From NCBI RefSeq assembly GCF_001429395.1, contig NZ_LMJT01000042.1:379-64378 (forward strand): a DNA stretch of 64,000 nt. Reading direction: 5' to 3'. The notes under the pieces are model-generated. The model ran no database searches. It was not told the DNA's origin and saw only the letters and a list, made by a program, of their open reading frames with translations. The DNA is from Allobosea sp. Root381. Its GTDB lineage: Bacteria; Pseudomonadota; Alphaproteobacteria; Rhizobiales; Beijerinckiaceae. Below, piece by piece: positions 26,342 through 35,017 of the stretch; positions within the stretch are counted from its first letter, which is position 1, and every line of letters starts with the position of its first letter. Both the position numbers and the translations under genes were made by a program.

Positions 26342-26971
26342 ATGACGTCACGAACGAAAATCCTGGCCGCTGTCGGAGCGCTGGCGCTTGTCGCGCTCGG
26401 CGGCGGTGCGGCCTTCTACTCCGTAGCGGGCGATGCCGGCAATTCCGCTTCTTGCAGTGCGGCCAAGGCGGTCGCGAAGCGGATGGCGCCGCTGGCCCGC
26501 GGCGAGGTCGCGGCCGTCCAGGTCAACGCCACGCCCATGCCTACGCCGGACCTCGCCTTCGACGGGCCGGACGGCGCGCCGACCACGCTCTCCGCCTTCA
26601 AGGGCCGCACGCTGCTCGTCAATCTCTGGGCGACCTGGTGCCCGCCCTGCCTGAAGGAGATGCCGTCGCTCGACGCGCTGCAGGCCGGGCTCGGCGGCGC
26701 CGATTTCCAGGTCGTCGCGATCAACATCGACACCCGCAACCTCGACAAGCCGAAGGCCTGGCTCGCCGATCGCAAGATCACAGCCCTGCCCTATTATGCC
26801 GATCCGCAAGCCAAGGTATTCCAGGACCTGCGCGCCGCCCGCAAGGTCGAGGGCATGCCGGTCAGCCTGATCGTCGATGCCGAGGGTTGCGAACTCGCCA
26901 TCCTGCAGGGTCCGGCCGACTGGGCGAGCGCCGACGCCAAGGCGCTGATCGGCGCGGCGCTGAAGCGATAG
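26342..26971 (+). CDS. TlpA-family thiol:disulfide interchange protein
   Basis: A 209-residue thioredoxin-fold protein anchored to the inner membrane by residues 7-27 and facing the periplasm. The redox motif is WATWCPPC (97-103 region), typical of TlpA/CcmG-like reductants. TlpA supports cytochrome oxidase assembly in Bradyrhizobium, so a similar role is likely. A free Cys near residue 38 and one near 182 could form the extra disulfide seen in TlpA. Divergent from argH, a conserved arrangement in Hyphomicrobiales. Confidence 0.88.
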   Translation: MTSRTKILAAVGALALVALGGGAAFYSVAGDAGNSASCSAAKAVAKRMAPLARGEVAAVQVNATPMPTPDLAFDGPDGAPTTLSAFKGRTLLVNLWATWCPPCLKEMPSLDALQAGLGGADFQVVAINIDTRNLDKPKAWLADRKITALPYYADPQAKVFQDLRAARKVEGMPVSLIVDAEGCELAILQGPADWASADAKALIGAALKR

Positions 26972-26994
26972 CGCCAAAATCCCGCCGGCCCCGC

Positions 26995-27046
26995 GCCGTC
27001 ACTCCGGGGCGCCCGCAGGGCGAGCCCCGGAATGACACGCCGTTAT
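26995..27046. repeat. dispersed CCGGGG-type repeat (type B), short copy
   Basis: Arms 'gtcactccggggc' and 'gccccggaatgac' form a hairpin in the 79-base gap between convergent genes; related to 13741-13915. It may also act as a bidirectional terminator. Confidence 0.6.
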
Positions 27047-27050
27047 CCAG

Positions 27051-28412
27051 TCAGCCCGGCAGCGTGTTCTTGTAGATCCGGCCGTCCTTCATGATGACCA
27101 CGAAATTTTTCCGCGGATCGGCGACGAGGCCGAGGTTCTCCAACGGGTTGCCGTCGACCAACAGCAGGTCGGCCAGCGCATTCGGCGCGACGACGCCGAG
27201 CTTCCCCGGATAGGGATTGCGCAGGCCCGACAGCTCCAGCAGCTTGGCATTGTTGCTCGTCGCCATGGTCAGCGCCTCGGTCGGCGTGAACCAGCGAGCG
27301 AGCTTGGCCAGCAGCTCCCCGTGCCGCGTCGCGAGCTGCGGCGAAAACAGGATGTCAGTCCCGAAGGCGAGCTTGAGCTTGTGCTTCTTCGCCAACTCGA
27401 AGGTCTTCTCCGTGCCGGCGAAGACGGCATAGGCCTTCTCCCGTTCGAAGGAGCCGCGCGGAAAGGCATCGGCCATCTCGTCGGGGAAGGCCTGCGTGCT
27501 GAGCCAGACGTCCTTTTCAGCCATCAGCTTCGCCGTCGCCTCGTCCATCAGATGGCCGTGCTCGATACATTTCACGCCGACGCCGATGGCGCGCGCGATC
27601 GCCGCCGAGGTGTAGGCGTGGACCGTGACATAGGTGCCCCAATTCTCGGCGGCCTCGACCGCGGCGCGCAGCTCCTCGGCAGTGAAGGTCGAGACGTCGA
27701 GCGGGCTGAAGGGCGAGGCGACGCCGCCGCCCGCGGTCAGCTTGATCTGGGAGGCACCCTGCATCAGCTGCTCGCGGACGCGCATGCGAACCTCGTCGGG
27801 GCTGTCGGCGACCATGCTTCCGCCGACCTCCTCCATTCGCGACAGCGTGCCCGGCTTTCGGGGCAGATCCGTCAGCTGGCGGAAATCGCCGTGCCCGCTC
27901 GTCACCGTGATGACGGCGCCGGACGGGTAGATACGGGGACCGGGCACCACGCCGCCATCGATGGCCTGCTTGAGGCCGAAGGATGGGCCACCCATGTCGC
28001 GGACCGTGGTGAAGCCGCGCATCAGGGTGTCGGTCGCCTCGGCGCCGGCCGTCAGATAGTTGAAGCCGAGATTGCCGAAGAGCGACTGGGCCGGCGTCGA
28101 GCGCACCAGCATCGCATGCCAGTGCATGTCCATCAGGCCCGGCATCAAGGTCCGGCCGCCGCCCGCAATGACGGTTGTGCCGGGCTCGGCGGCGATCGGC
28201 GTCGTCGAGATGCGCTCGATCAAATTGCCGCGGACCAGCACCTGCGAGGACACAGAGAGCGGGCTCCCGGTGCCGTCAAAGATGCGCACGTCCTGGAACA
28301 GCGTTGCGCCGCCCCCTGCCGCCCCGCTGGGCTGCGCGCGGACGGATGATGCAAACCCCGCGGCCAGGGCCGGCAGCGCCGCGACGAAGCCGCGTCTCGA
28401 CAGATGCGCCAT
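27051..28412 (-). CDS. exported amidohydrolase family protein (metal-dependent hydrolase)
   Basis: A 453-residue enzyme of the amidohydrolase superfamily, in the imidazolonepropionase / Xaa-Pro dipeptidase-like group. The N-terminus MAHLSRRGFVAALPALAAG carries a Tat-type SRRGF motif, so it is probably exported folded. Metal-binding features: HWH (after GLMDM), a Lys in QIKLTAGGG, His in VTVHAYT and IEHGHL, and Asp in FGTDIL. Substrate unknown; relatives act on dipeptides or N-acyl compounds. Divergent from the carbamoyltransferase gene. Confidence 0.85.
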   Translation of the reverse strand: MAHLSRRGFVAALPALAAGFASSVRAQPSGAAGGGATLFQDVRIFDGTGSPLSVSSQVLVRGNLIERISTTPIAAEPGTTVIAGGGRTLMPGLMDMHWHAMLVRSTPAQSLFGNLGFNYLTAGAEATDTLMRGFTTVRDMGGPSFGLKQAIDGGVVPGPRIYPSGAVITVTSGHGDFRQLTDLPRKPGTLSRMEEVGGSMVADSPDEVRMRVREQLMQGASQIKLTAGGGVASPFSPLDVSTFTAEELRAAVEAAENWGTYVTVHAYTSAAIARAIGVGVKCIEHGHLMDEATAKLMAEKDVWLSTQAFPDEMADAFPRGSFEREKAYAVFAGTEKTFELAKKHKLKLAFGTDILFSPQLATRHGELLAKLARWFTPTEALTMATSNNAKLLELSGLRNPYPGKLGVVAPNALADLLLVDGNPLENLGLVADPRKNFVVIMKDGRIYKNTLPG

Positions 28413-28590
28413 GCTGATGTCTCCCGAAACCTCGCTGGTGGAACGCCGAGAATGGCACGTTCAAGCAGTAGAGGAGTAGCGCCGGGGCGCAAGCCGGGTC
28501 GGCTTCTGGCCGCTCTGCGGTGAGTTCAGGCAGCCAGGTTGTTCGGACCGGACCTCGCGCTTGCCGCGATCTCGTCCTAGGCTGCCCGGC

Positions 28591-30321
28591 ATGACCTACA
28601 CGATAGGACTTGCCACCACCTTCCACGACCCCGCCCTCGCCATCATCGATCCCGATGGCACCGTGCTGTTCGCCGAGGCGACCGAGCGGTTCCTGCAGTA
28701 CAAGCGCGCTCCGAACTGCGAGCCGGACCCGCCGCCGCGGGTCGAGGCTCTGTTCAGGCGCTACATTCCCTCGGGTGCCGAGGTCCGAATCGCGACAAGC
28801 TGGGGCGAAGAGTTCACCGGCTTCCTCGACCAGATGGGCCGCGCCGGCTCTTTCACGCTCGACGCGCTGCGCAAGCTCTCGCCCGAGCTCAATCGCTCGC
28901 TCGTTCCCGAGCGCACCGAGCGCGCGCTGATCGCCTCCCTGCACCAGAACCAGCAGCGCGCCGGCATCGGCACGCTGCTCGGCCTCGACCGCGCCTTCGG
29001 CCGGGCGAACGTCACCGGCCTGAAGCGCCATGGCCATCATCTCAGCCATGCAGCCTATGCCTGCTGGTCCTCGCCCTTCGACAACGCCGCCTGCCTCGTC
29101 GTCGACGGCATGGGCGAGACCGGCGCCTCGGCGATCTTTGCGCTGGAGGATGGCCGCCTCCGCGAGGTCAGGCGCCATCGCGGCCGCGAATCGATCGGCT
29201 TCTATTTCGGGCTGGTCACCGATCTCGCCGGTTTCGACCAGGCCAAGGGCGAGGAATGGAAGATCATGGGGCTCGCGCCCTACGGCCATGCCGACGCGCG
29301 GCTGCTGGCGCTGCTGCGCCGGCTCTACCGGATCGAAGGCCACAAGCTGAGCTTCGCCGCGGTCGAGACGGTGCGCGAGGTCGCCGCCGAGATCCTGGCG
29401 CTGCGCCCGGCAAAAGCGCTGGACCAGGGCTGGGCCGATCTCGCCCGCTGCGGGCAGGATGTCTTCGCGGAGATGATGGAGGCGCTGCTGTCAGAGACCG
29501 CCGCCCTCGTCCCGTCCGAAAACCTCGTTCTCGCCGGTGGCTGCGCGCTGAACTCGTCCTTCAACGGCAGGATCGTCGGCCGCCACGGCTTCCGCGAGGT
29601 CTTCGTGCCCTCGGCCCCGGCTGATGACGGCAACGCCATCGGCGCCGCCTGGCTCAGCCATGCCGAGGCCAATCCCGGCTGGCGCGCACCGAAGGGACCA
29701 CTGTCGCCCTATCTCGGCTCGAGCGTATCGACAGAAGCCTTCGAGCGCATGCAGGCATGGGAACCGCGCCTGCGCCGCCTGCCTCCCGAGGAGATCGCCG
29801 CGACGGCGGCGCGCCTGCTGACGGAGGGCAAGCTCATCGGCTGGGTTCACGGCCGCGCCGAATTCGGCCCGCGCGCACTCGGCAACCGCTCGATCCTCGC
29901 CGATCCCCGGCCGGCAGACGCCAAGGACATCCTCAATGCCAAGGTGAAATATCGCGAAGCCTTCCGCCCCTTCGCGCCGTCGATCCTGGCCGAGCACGGC
30001 CCCGCCTGGTTCGAGGATTATCAGGATGCCCCCTATATGGAGCGCACCCTGGTCTGGAAGGAGGCGGTGCGCCGCCATGTCCCCGCCGTCGTCCACGAGG
30101 ACGGCACCGGCCGGCTCCAGAGCGTCACGGCCGAGCGCAACCCGCGCTATCACGAGCTGATTTCCGCCTTTCACGCGCTGACGGGCGTCCCGGTCGTCCT
30201 CAACACCTCCTTCAACATCATGGGCAAGCCGATCCTGCACACGGCCGAGGACGCGATCCTGATGTTCTACACCAGCGGGCTCGATGCGCTCGTGGTCGAG
30301 GACTGGCTTCTGGTGAAGTGA
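28591..30321 (+). CDS. O-carbamoyltransferase (CmcH/NodU/TobZ family)
   Basis: A 576-residue enzyme with two parts. The N-terminal Kae1-like ATPase domain (1-350) has GLATTFHDPALAI and the metal-binding HHLSHA (149-154). The C-terminal YrdC-like domain (about 385-576) has GRAEFGPRALGNRS and FRPFAPSIL. Family members use carbamoyl phosphate and ATP to form carbamoyl-AMP and transfer the carbamoyl group to a hydroxyl of an antibiotic (CmcH, TobZ) or Nod factor (NodU). No biosynthetic cluster or nod genes are nearby, so the acceptor is unknown. ATG 28591 begins MTYTIGLATT; ten upstream in-frame codons look non-coding. Confidence 0.88.
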   Translation: MTYTIGLATTFHDPALAIIDPDGTVLFAEATERFLQYKRAPNCEPDPPPRVEALFRRYIPSGAEVRIATSWGEEFTGFLDQMGRAGSFTLDALRKLSPELNRSLVPERTERALIASLHQNQQRAGIGTLLGLDRAFGRANVTGLKRHGHHLSHAAYACWSSPFDNAACLVVDGMGETGASAIFALEDGRLREVRRHRGRESIGFYFGLVTDLAGFDQAKGEEWKIMGLAPYGHADARLLALLRRLYRIEGHKLSFAAVETVREVAAEILALRPAKALDQGWADLARCGQDVFAEMMEALLSETAALVPSENLVLAGGCALNSSFNGRIVGRHGFREVFVPSAPADDGNAIGAAWLSHAEANPGWRAPKGPLSPYLGSSVSTEAFERMQAWEPRLRRLPPEEIAATAARLLTEGKLIGWVHGRAEFGPRALGNRSILADPRPADAKDILNAKVKYREAFRPFAPSILAEHGPAWFEDYQDAPYMERTLVWKEAVRRHVPAVVHEDGTGRLQSVTAERNPRYHELISAFHALTGVPVVLNTSFNIMGKPILHTAEDAILMFYTSGLDALVVEDWLLVK

Positions 30322-30503
30322 CCGACTGCCTCTGATTGATCCGATGCGGCGACAAGACAGAGATCACCGGCGTCGGATCGGAGGCGCGCTGATCCAACGT
30401 CACATTCCAGCCAATGGCCCTGCCTAGCCTGCGCGCACCGGCGGCCGCGAACCAAACGCCTCCGCAGCCGTTATCCGCCCGAGCCGGAGCAGGAGATGAG
30501 AGC

Positions 30504-31463
30504 TTGACGAACGTCCGACCGACCCGCCGCAGCGTCCACGTCCTCGGAGCAGCGCTTCTCGCCTCTTGGGCCCTGCCGGCGCTGGCGCAGGAGCGCCTCG
30601 CCATCCCGGGCACCACCGTCTCGCTCGTGCCGCCCAAGGGCTTCACGACGGCGAGCGGCTTCGCCGGCCTGCAGAACCCGCAGACCAAGGCGTCGATCCT
30701 CGTCGCCGAGTTGCCGGCCGAGGCGCATCCGGCGCTAACCCAGCTTTTCGCCTCGCTGGAGACGGCCAAGGTCAATTTCGCCAAGCAGAATGTCGACGTC
30801 GCCTCGCGCAAGGAGCTCGATACCAACGCGGGCAAGATCCCGCTGCTGGTCGGCACGCAGAACTCGGGCGGGCAGAGCTTCGCCAAATGGGTCGCGCTCT
30901 TCAAGGGCGGCAAGACCGTGATGATCACCGTGCAGTCACCGCAGGATGCCGGGCTGTCCGCGACCGACGTCGAGTCGATGCTGCGCTCGGTCTCGCTCGG
31001 CGCCGAGCCGAGTCTGGAGGAGAAGCTCGGCGCCCTGCCCTTCGCCATCGCCACCGCCGAACCGTTCCGGATCGTCGACACGATCGGCGGTGCCGGCGTG
31101 CTGATGACCTCCGGCCCGCTCAATGCCGACCCCTCCGGCACCCAGCCGCTGATCATCGTCGCGTCCCAGCTTTCCGGCGCCAGCGGCGCCAAGCTCGATG
31201 CACTGTCGGAGACGTTGCTCAAGCAGACCCGCGGTTTCTCCACCGCGAAGATCGCCCGGCGGGAAGCAACCCGCTTCGCCGCCACCGACGGCTATCTGCT
31301 GGCCGGCGAGGATGGCGAAGGCAAGCGCTTCGAGCAGCATCTCGCCCTCGGCCCGGACGGGCGCTTCGTGCGGTTGATCGCGATCTCGCCGAGCGCCGCT
31401 TTCGACACGCTGAAGCCGGCGATCGACCGTGTCGCCGGCTCGATCGCATTCAGGGGGAAGTAG
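30504..31463 (+). CDS. secreted hypothetical protein
   Basis: A 319-residue protein with a signal peptide (about 1-29, ending ALPALAQ). The mature part looks like a duplicated alpha/beta fold: each half runs from a Pro/Leu-rich strand (VSLVPPKGFT; PFRIVDTIGG) to a segment ending in SVSLG or GSIAFRG. No domain name recognised. The TTG at 30504 with AGGAG ten bases upstream is the preferred start; an ATG at 30414 would add 30 unlikely residues before the signal peptide. Confidence 0.65.
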   Translation: MTNVRPTRRSVHVLGAALLASWALPALAQERLAIPGTTVSLVPPKGFTTASGFAGLQNPQTKASILVAELPAEAHPALTQLFASLETAKVNFAKQNVDVASRKELDTNAGKIPLLVGTQNSGGQSFAKWVALFKGGKTVMITVQSPQDAGLSATDVESMLRSVSLGAEPSLEEKLGALPFAIATAEPFRIVDTIGGAGVLMTSGPLNADPSGTQPLIIVASQLSGASGAKLDALSETLLKQTRGFSTAKIARREATRFAATDGYLLAGEDGEGKRFEQHLALGPDGRFVRLIAISPSAAFDTLKPAIDRVAGSIAFRGK

Positions 31464-31500
31464 CGCCGGATCGCACGGGTTCGAGCCAATGCACCATGCG

Positions 31501-31535
31501 AAAGGCCCGCGCCACCATCGGTGACGCGGGCCTTT
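31501..31535. terminator. bidirectional terminator between the secreted protein gene and grxD
   Basis: Arms GGCCCGCG (31504-31511) and CGCGGGCC (31525-31532) enclose an inner CACC/GGTG pair. AAA on the left and TTT on the right make it usable from both strands between convergent genes. Confidence 0.85.
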
Positions 31536-31560
31536 CGTGAAATCGACCGGAATGAGCCGC

Positions 31561-31896
31561 TCAGCTTGCCTGCTTGACCGCGATGCCCTTCTCCTCGAAG
31601 AGCGCCTGCAGCTCGCCGGCCTGGAACATCTCGCGAGCGATGTCGCAGCCGCCGACGAACTCTCCCTTGACGTAAAGCTGCGGGATCGTCGGCCAGTTGG
31701 AATACGCCTTGATGCCCTCGCGGATCTCCTGATCCTCCAGCACGTTGACGCCCGTGAAGGGCACCCCGACATAGGAGAGGATCTGCACGACCTGGCCGGA
31801 GAAGCCGCACATCGGGAATTGCGGCGTGCCCTTCATGAAGAGCACGACGTCATGGGCCTTCACTTCCGCTTCGATGCGGGCATTGACATCGGACAT
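31561..31896 (-). CDS. grxD: monothiol glutaredoxin, Grx4 family
   Basis: A 111-residue CGFS-type glutaredoxin (active site CGFS at 30-33) that binds and delivers [2Fe-2S] clusters, usually with a BolA partner. KGTPQFPMCGFSG, WPTIPQLYVKGEFVGGCDI and the glutathione-binding residues are typical. The ATG at 31896 follows AGGAGAC; the ATG just before it is less likely. It lies 46 bases after the bolA-family gene in the same operon, matching the known BolA-Grx partnership. Confidence 0.96.
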   Translation of the reverse strand: MSDVNARIEAEVKAHDVVLFMKGTPQFPMCGFSGQVVQILSYVGVPFTGVNVLEDQEIREGIKAYSNWPTIPQLYVKGEFVGGCDIAREMFQAGELQALFEEKGIAVKQAS

Positions 31897-31942
31897 CATC
31901 TGTCTCCTGGAGCGGGTTCAAGGCCCACCGGATGGTTTCGTT

Positions 31943-32179
31943 CTAATCTTGGGGAACCGACGTCGTCAGCGCAAGGGCATGCAGGACGCCGCCCATGTTA
32001 CCTTTCAGCGCAGCATAGACCATCTGGTGCTGCTGCACCCGGTTCTTGCCCTTGAAGGCGGCCGAGACCACCGTCGCGGCATAATGATCGCCGTCGCCGG
32101 CCAGATCCTTGATCTCGACCGCCGCATCCGGCAGCGCCGCCTTGATCATGCGCTCGATCTCATGCGCGTCCATCGCCAT
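31943..32179 (-). CDS. BolA family protein
   Basis: A 78-residue BolA-fold protein (MDAHEIERMIKAALPDA at the start, then the conserved GDGDHYAATVVS and RVQQHQMVYAAL). BolA proteins form [2Fe-2S]-bridged complexes with CGFS glutaredoxins; the glutaredoxin follows directly. The conserved His in GDHY and the C-terminal His in VLHAL are candidate cluster ligands. GAGGAG stands before the ATG at 32179. It begins 11 bases after the purL stop. Confidence 0.93.
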   Translation of the reverse strand: MAMDAHEIERMIKAALPDAAVEIKDLAGDGDHYAATVVSAAFKGKNRVQQHQMVYAALKGNMGGVLHALALTTSVPQD

Positions 32180-32190
32180 GGCAAATCTCC

Positions 32191-34401
32191 TCAGGCGGCC
32201 TTGCCGGCCATATAGGCGGGCAGCCAGCTGTCATGGGCCTGGCGCAGATCGGCGAGCGGGATCGCGGCCTCGCCCGGCAACGTCAGGGAACCGGGCGCCG
32301 TGCTGCCGAGCAGCAGGGCCGGCACGCCGGCTGCCTTCGCCTCGGACAGGATGGCCTCGGCCACGGCCGCAGGAGCCGTCACCAGATAACGCGCCTGATC
32401 CTCGCCGAAGAGCGCGGCATGGGCCGGGCCGGCCGGCAGGTGCTCGATCACCGCTCCGACGCCGCCCGCCATCGCCATTTCGGCCAATGCGACGCCGAGC
32501 CCACCATCCGACAGGTCGTGGCAGGCCGTGACCCGCTGAGCCGTGATCAGCCCCCGCACGAAATCGCCATTGCGGCGCTCGACCGAAAGATCGACCGGCG
32601 GCGGAGCGCCCTCCTCGCGGCCACAGATGGTAGCGAGATAGGCCGACTGGCCGAGCCAGCCTTCCGTGGCGCCGATCAGGACGATGCTCTCGCCCTCGGC
32701 CTTGAAGGCGATGGTCGCATGCTTCGTCACGTCCGCCAGCACGCCGACGCCGCCGATGGTCGGTGTCGGCAGGATCGAGACGCCGTTGGTCTCGTTGTAG
32801 AGCGAGACGTTGCCGGAGACGACCGGGAAGTCGAGCGCCTTGCAGGCTTCGCCGATGCCGCGCACGCAGCCGACCAGCTGGCCCATCACCTCGGGCCGCT
32901 CCGGATTGCCGAAGTTGAGGTTGTCGGTGATCGCGAGCGGCGTAGCCCCGGTCGCGGTCAGGTTGCGCCAGGCTTCCGCCACCGCCTGCTTGCCACCTTC
33001 GAACGGGTCGGCCTCGCAATAGCGCGGCGTCACGTCGGCGGTCATCGCCAGCCCCTTCGGACCATCCTCGATCCGGATCAGCCCGGCGTCGCCGCCCGGC
33101 GTCACCACCGAGTTGCCGAGGATCAGCGTGTCGTACTGCTCCCAGATCCAGCGCTTCGACGAGAGATCGGGCGAGCCGATCAGCTTCAGCAGCGCCTGCG
33201 TGCTGGTCAGCGACGCCTCGACGCTCTCCGGCGCGATGCGCTGCTGCGGCGGCGTCTCGATCCAGGGCCGGTCATATTCCGGAGCCTCGTCGCCGAGCTC
33301 CTTGATCGGCAGGTCGGCCATGGTCTCGCCCTTGTGCTTCACGACGAAGCGCAGATTGTCGGTGGTATGGCCGACGACGGCGAAATCCAGCCCCCACTTC
33401 TTGAAGATCGCCTCGGCCGGCTCCTCATGACCCGGCTTGATCACCATGAGCATGCGCTCCTGGCTCTCCGAGAGCATCATCTCATAGGCGCTCATGCCGG
33501 CCTCGCGGCAGGGCACGGCATCGAGGTTGAGCTCGACGCCGAGATCGCCCTTGGCGCCCATCTCGACGGCCGAGCAGGTCAGGCCGGCCGCGCCCATGTC
33601 CTGGATCGCGTCGACATGGCCGGCGGCCATGATCTCGAGGCAGGCTTCCAGCAGGAGCTTCTCGGCGAAGGGATCGCCGACCTGCACGGTCGGGCGCTTC
33701 TCCTCGGCGCCCTCGCCGAAGGCGGCCGAGGCCATGGTCGCGCCATGGATGCCGTCGCGGCCGGTCTTGGATCCCAGGTAGACGATCGCCTTCCCGACGC
33801 CGGACGCCTTGGCGTAGAAGATCTCGTCCGCCCGGGCGATGCCGACCGCCATGGCGTTGACCAGGATGTTGCCGTCATAGCGGCTGTGGAAGCCGGTAGC
33901 GCCGCCGACATTCGGCACGCCGAAGGAATTGCCGTAGCCGCCGATGCCGGCGACGACGCCGGAGACGAGGTGGCGGGTCTTCGGATGATCGGGCGAGCCG
34001 AAGCGCAGCGCGTCGAGCACCGCGATCGGCCGCGCGCCCATGGTGAAGACGTCGCGCAGGATGCCGCCGACACCCGTCGTCGCGCCCTGATAGGGCTCGA
34101 TGAAGGACGGATGGTTGTGGCTTTCCATCTTGAAGACGATGGCGAGCCCATCGCCGATATCGATGACGCCGGCATTCTCGCCCGGGCCCTGGATCACCCA
34201 GGGCGCCTTGGTCGGCAGCGTCTTCAGATGGATCTTCGAGGATTTGTACGAGCAGTGCTCGTTCCACATCGCCGAGACGATGCCGAGCTCGGTGATGGTC
34301 GGCTCGCGCCCGATCAGGTGCAGGAAGCGCTGATACTCGTCCGGCTTCAAGCCATGCTCGGCGACGAGCTGCGGGGTGATCTTGATGTCGTTCGAAATCA
34401 C
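32191..34401 (-). CDS. purL: phosphoribosylformylglycinamidine synthase subunit PurL
   Basis: The ATP-dependent synthetase subunit of the fourth step of purine synthesis; it works with PurQ and PurS, which are not in this window. 736 residues, typical for the small-type PurL of alphaproteobacteria. Signature pieces: MWNEHCSYKSS near the N-terminus, KMESHNHPS, and GGDAGLIRI. The start is a GTG at 34401 (ISNDIKITPQLV) with AGGAA upstream. The 150-base gap before the thioesterase gene probably holds its promoter. First gene of purL-bolA-grxD. Confidence 0.97.
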   Translation of the reverse strand: MISNDIKITPQLVAEHGLKPDEYQRFLHLIGREPTITELGIVSAMWNEHCSYKSSKIHLKTLPTKAPWVIQGPGENAGVIDIGDGLAIVFKMESHNHPSFIEPYQGATTGVGGILRDVFTMGARPIAVLDALRFGSPDHPKTRHLVSGVVAGIGGYGNSFGVPNVGGATGFHSRYDGNILVNAMAVGIARADEIFYAKASGVGKAIVYLGSKTGRDGIHGATMASAAFGEGAEEKRPTVQVGDPFAEKLLLEACLEIMAAGHVDAIQDMGAAGLTCSAVEMGAKGDLGVELNLDAVPCREAGMSAYEMMLSESQERMLMVIKPGHEEPAEAIFKKWGLDFAVVGHTTDNLRFVVKHKGETMADLPIKELGDEAPEYDRPWIETPPQQRIAPESVEASLTSTQALLKLIGSPDLSSKRWIWEQYDTLILGNSVVTPGGDAGLIRIEDGPKGLAMTADVTPRYCEADPFEGGKQAVAEAWRNLTATGATPLAITDNLNFGNPERPEVMGQLVGCVRGIGEACKALDFPVVSGNVSLYNETNGVSILPTPTIGGVGVLADVTKHATIAFKAEGESIVLIGATEGWLGQSAYLATICGREEGAPPPVDLSVERRNGDFVRGLITAQRVTACHDLSDGGLGVALAEMAMAGGVGAVIEHLPAGPAHAALFGEDQARYLVTAPAAVAEAILSEAKAAGVPALLLGSTAPGSLTLPGEAAIPLADLRQAHDSWLPAYMAGKAA

Positions 34402-34551
34402 GGGTTCAGGGTTCCTGGCGGTCCGGCAAAGGGTTGGCAGGGGCATAGCCTGCCTCACGCCGCGAGACAACGCATTCCGGCACCACAACGCCCTTAGCGG
34501 GCCGCGTCAGCGACGATCGCGCTCGGAGGGCGCCCCGGCCGACCAGCGCGT

Positions 34552-35004
34552 TCAAGCAGGTCTGTTCGACCCCGCAAGGTTCCGGAGCGCGTCACGCAGA
34601 TCGGCAGGGATCGGCACCGGGCGCTGCGTGGCGCGGTCGACATAGACATGCGTGAAATGGCCCTGCGCCGCCGCCCGCTCGCCGCCTTCGCGGAAAATCC
34701 CGATCCGATAGGTCACCGAGCTGTTGCCCAGGCGCTCGATCCCGAGCCCGACCTCGACCGTCTCGGGAAAGGCCACGCTCTCGAAATAGCTGCAACTCGT
34801 CTCGACCACGAGGCCGACGACCGCGCTCCCGGCGATATCGAGGAAGCCGCCCTCGACCAGCCAGGCATTCACGGCCGTGTCGAACCAGGCGTAGTAGACG
34901 ACATTGTTGACATGGCCATAGGCATCGTTGTCCGCCCAGCGCGTCGGGATGGCGCGAAACAGGCGGAAGGCGGCGCGCCCGAGCCGCTCTCGTTTCTCGC
35001 TCAC
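34552..35004 (-). CDS. acyl-CoA thioesterase, 4HBT/YbgC-like hotdog family
   Basis: A 150-residue single-hotdog protein. RWADNDAYGHVNNVVYYAW (22-40) is the 4-hydroxybenzoyl-CoA thioesterase signature, with Asp27 in the place of the catalytic Asp. Substrate unknown. The GTG at 35004 follows GGGGAACGGC. It starts 13 bases after the methyltransferase stop and ends the galU-methyltransferase-thioesterase run. Confidence 0.88.
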   Translation of the reverse strand: MSEKRERLGRAAFRLFRAIPTRWADNDAYGHVNNVVYYAWFDTAVNAWLVEGGFLDIAGSAVVGLVVETSCSYFESVAFPETVEVGLGIERLGNSSVTYRIGIFREGGERAAAQGHFTHVYVDRATQRPVPIPADLRDALRNLAGSNRPA

Positions 35005-35017
35005 GCCGTTCCCCGTC

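Noticed and set aside
32233..34497. A 754-codon open frame antisense to purL
   Set aside because: Mirror of purL with the same compositional artefact and no ribosome binding site or homology.
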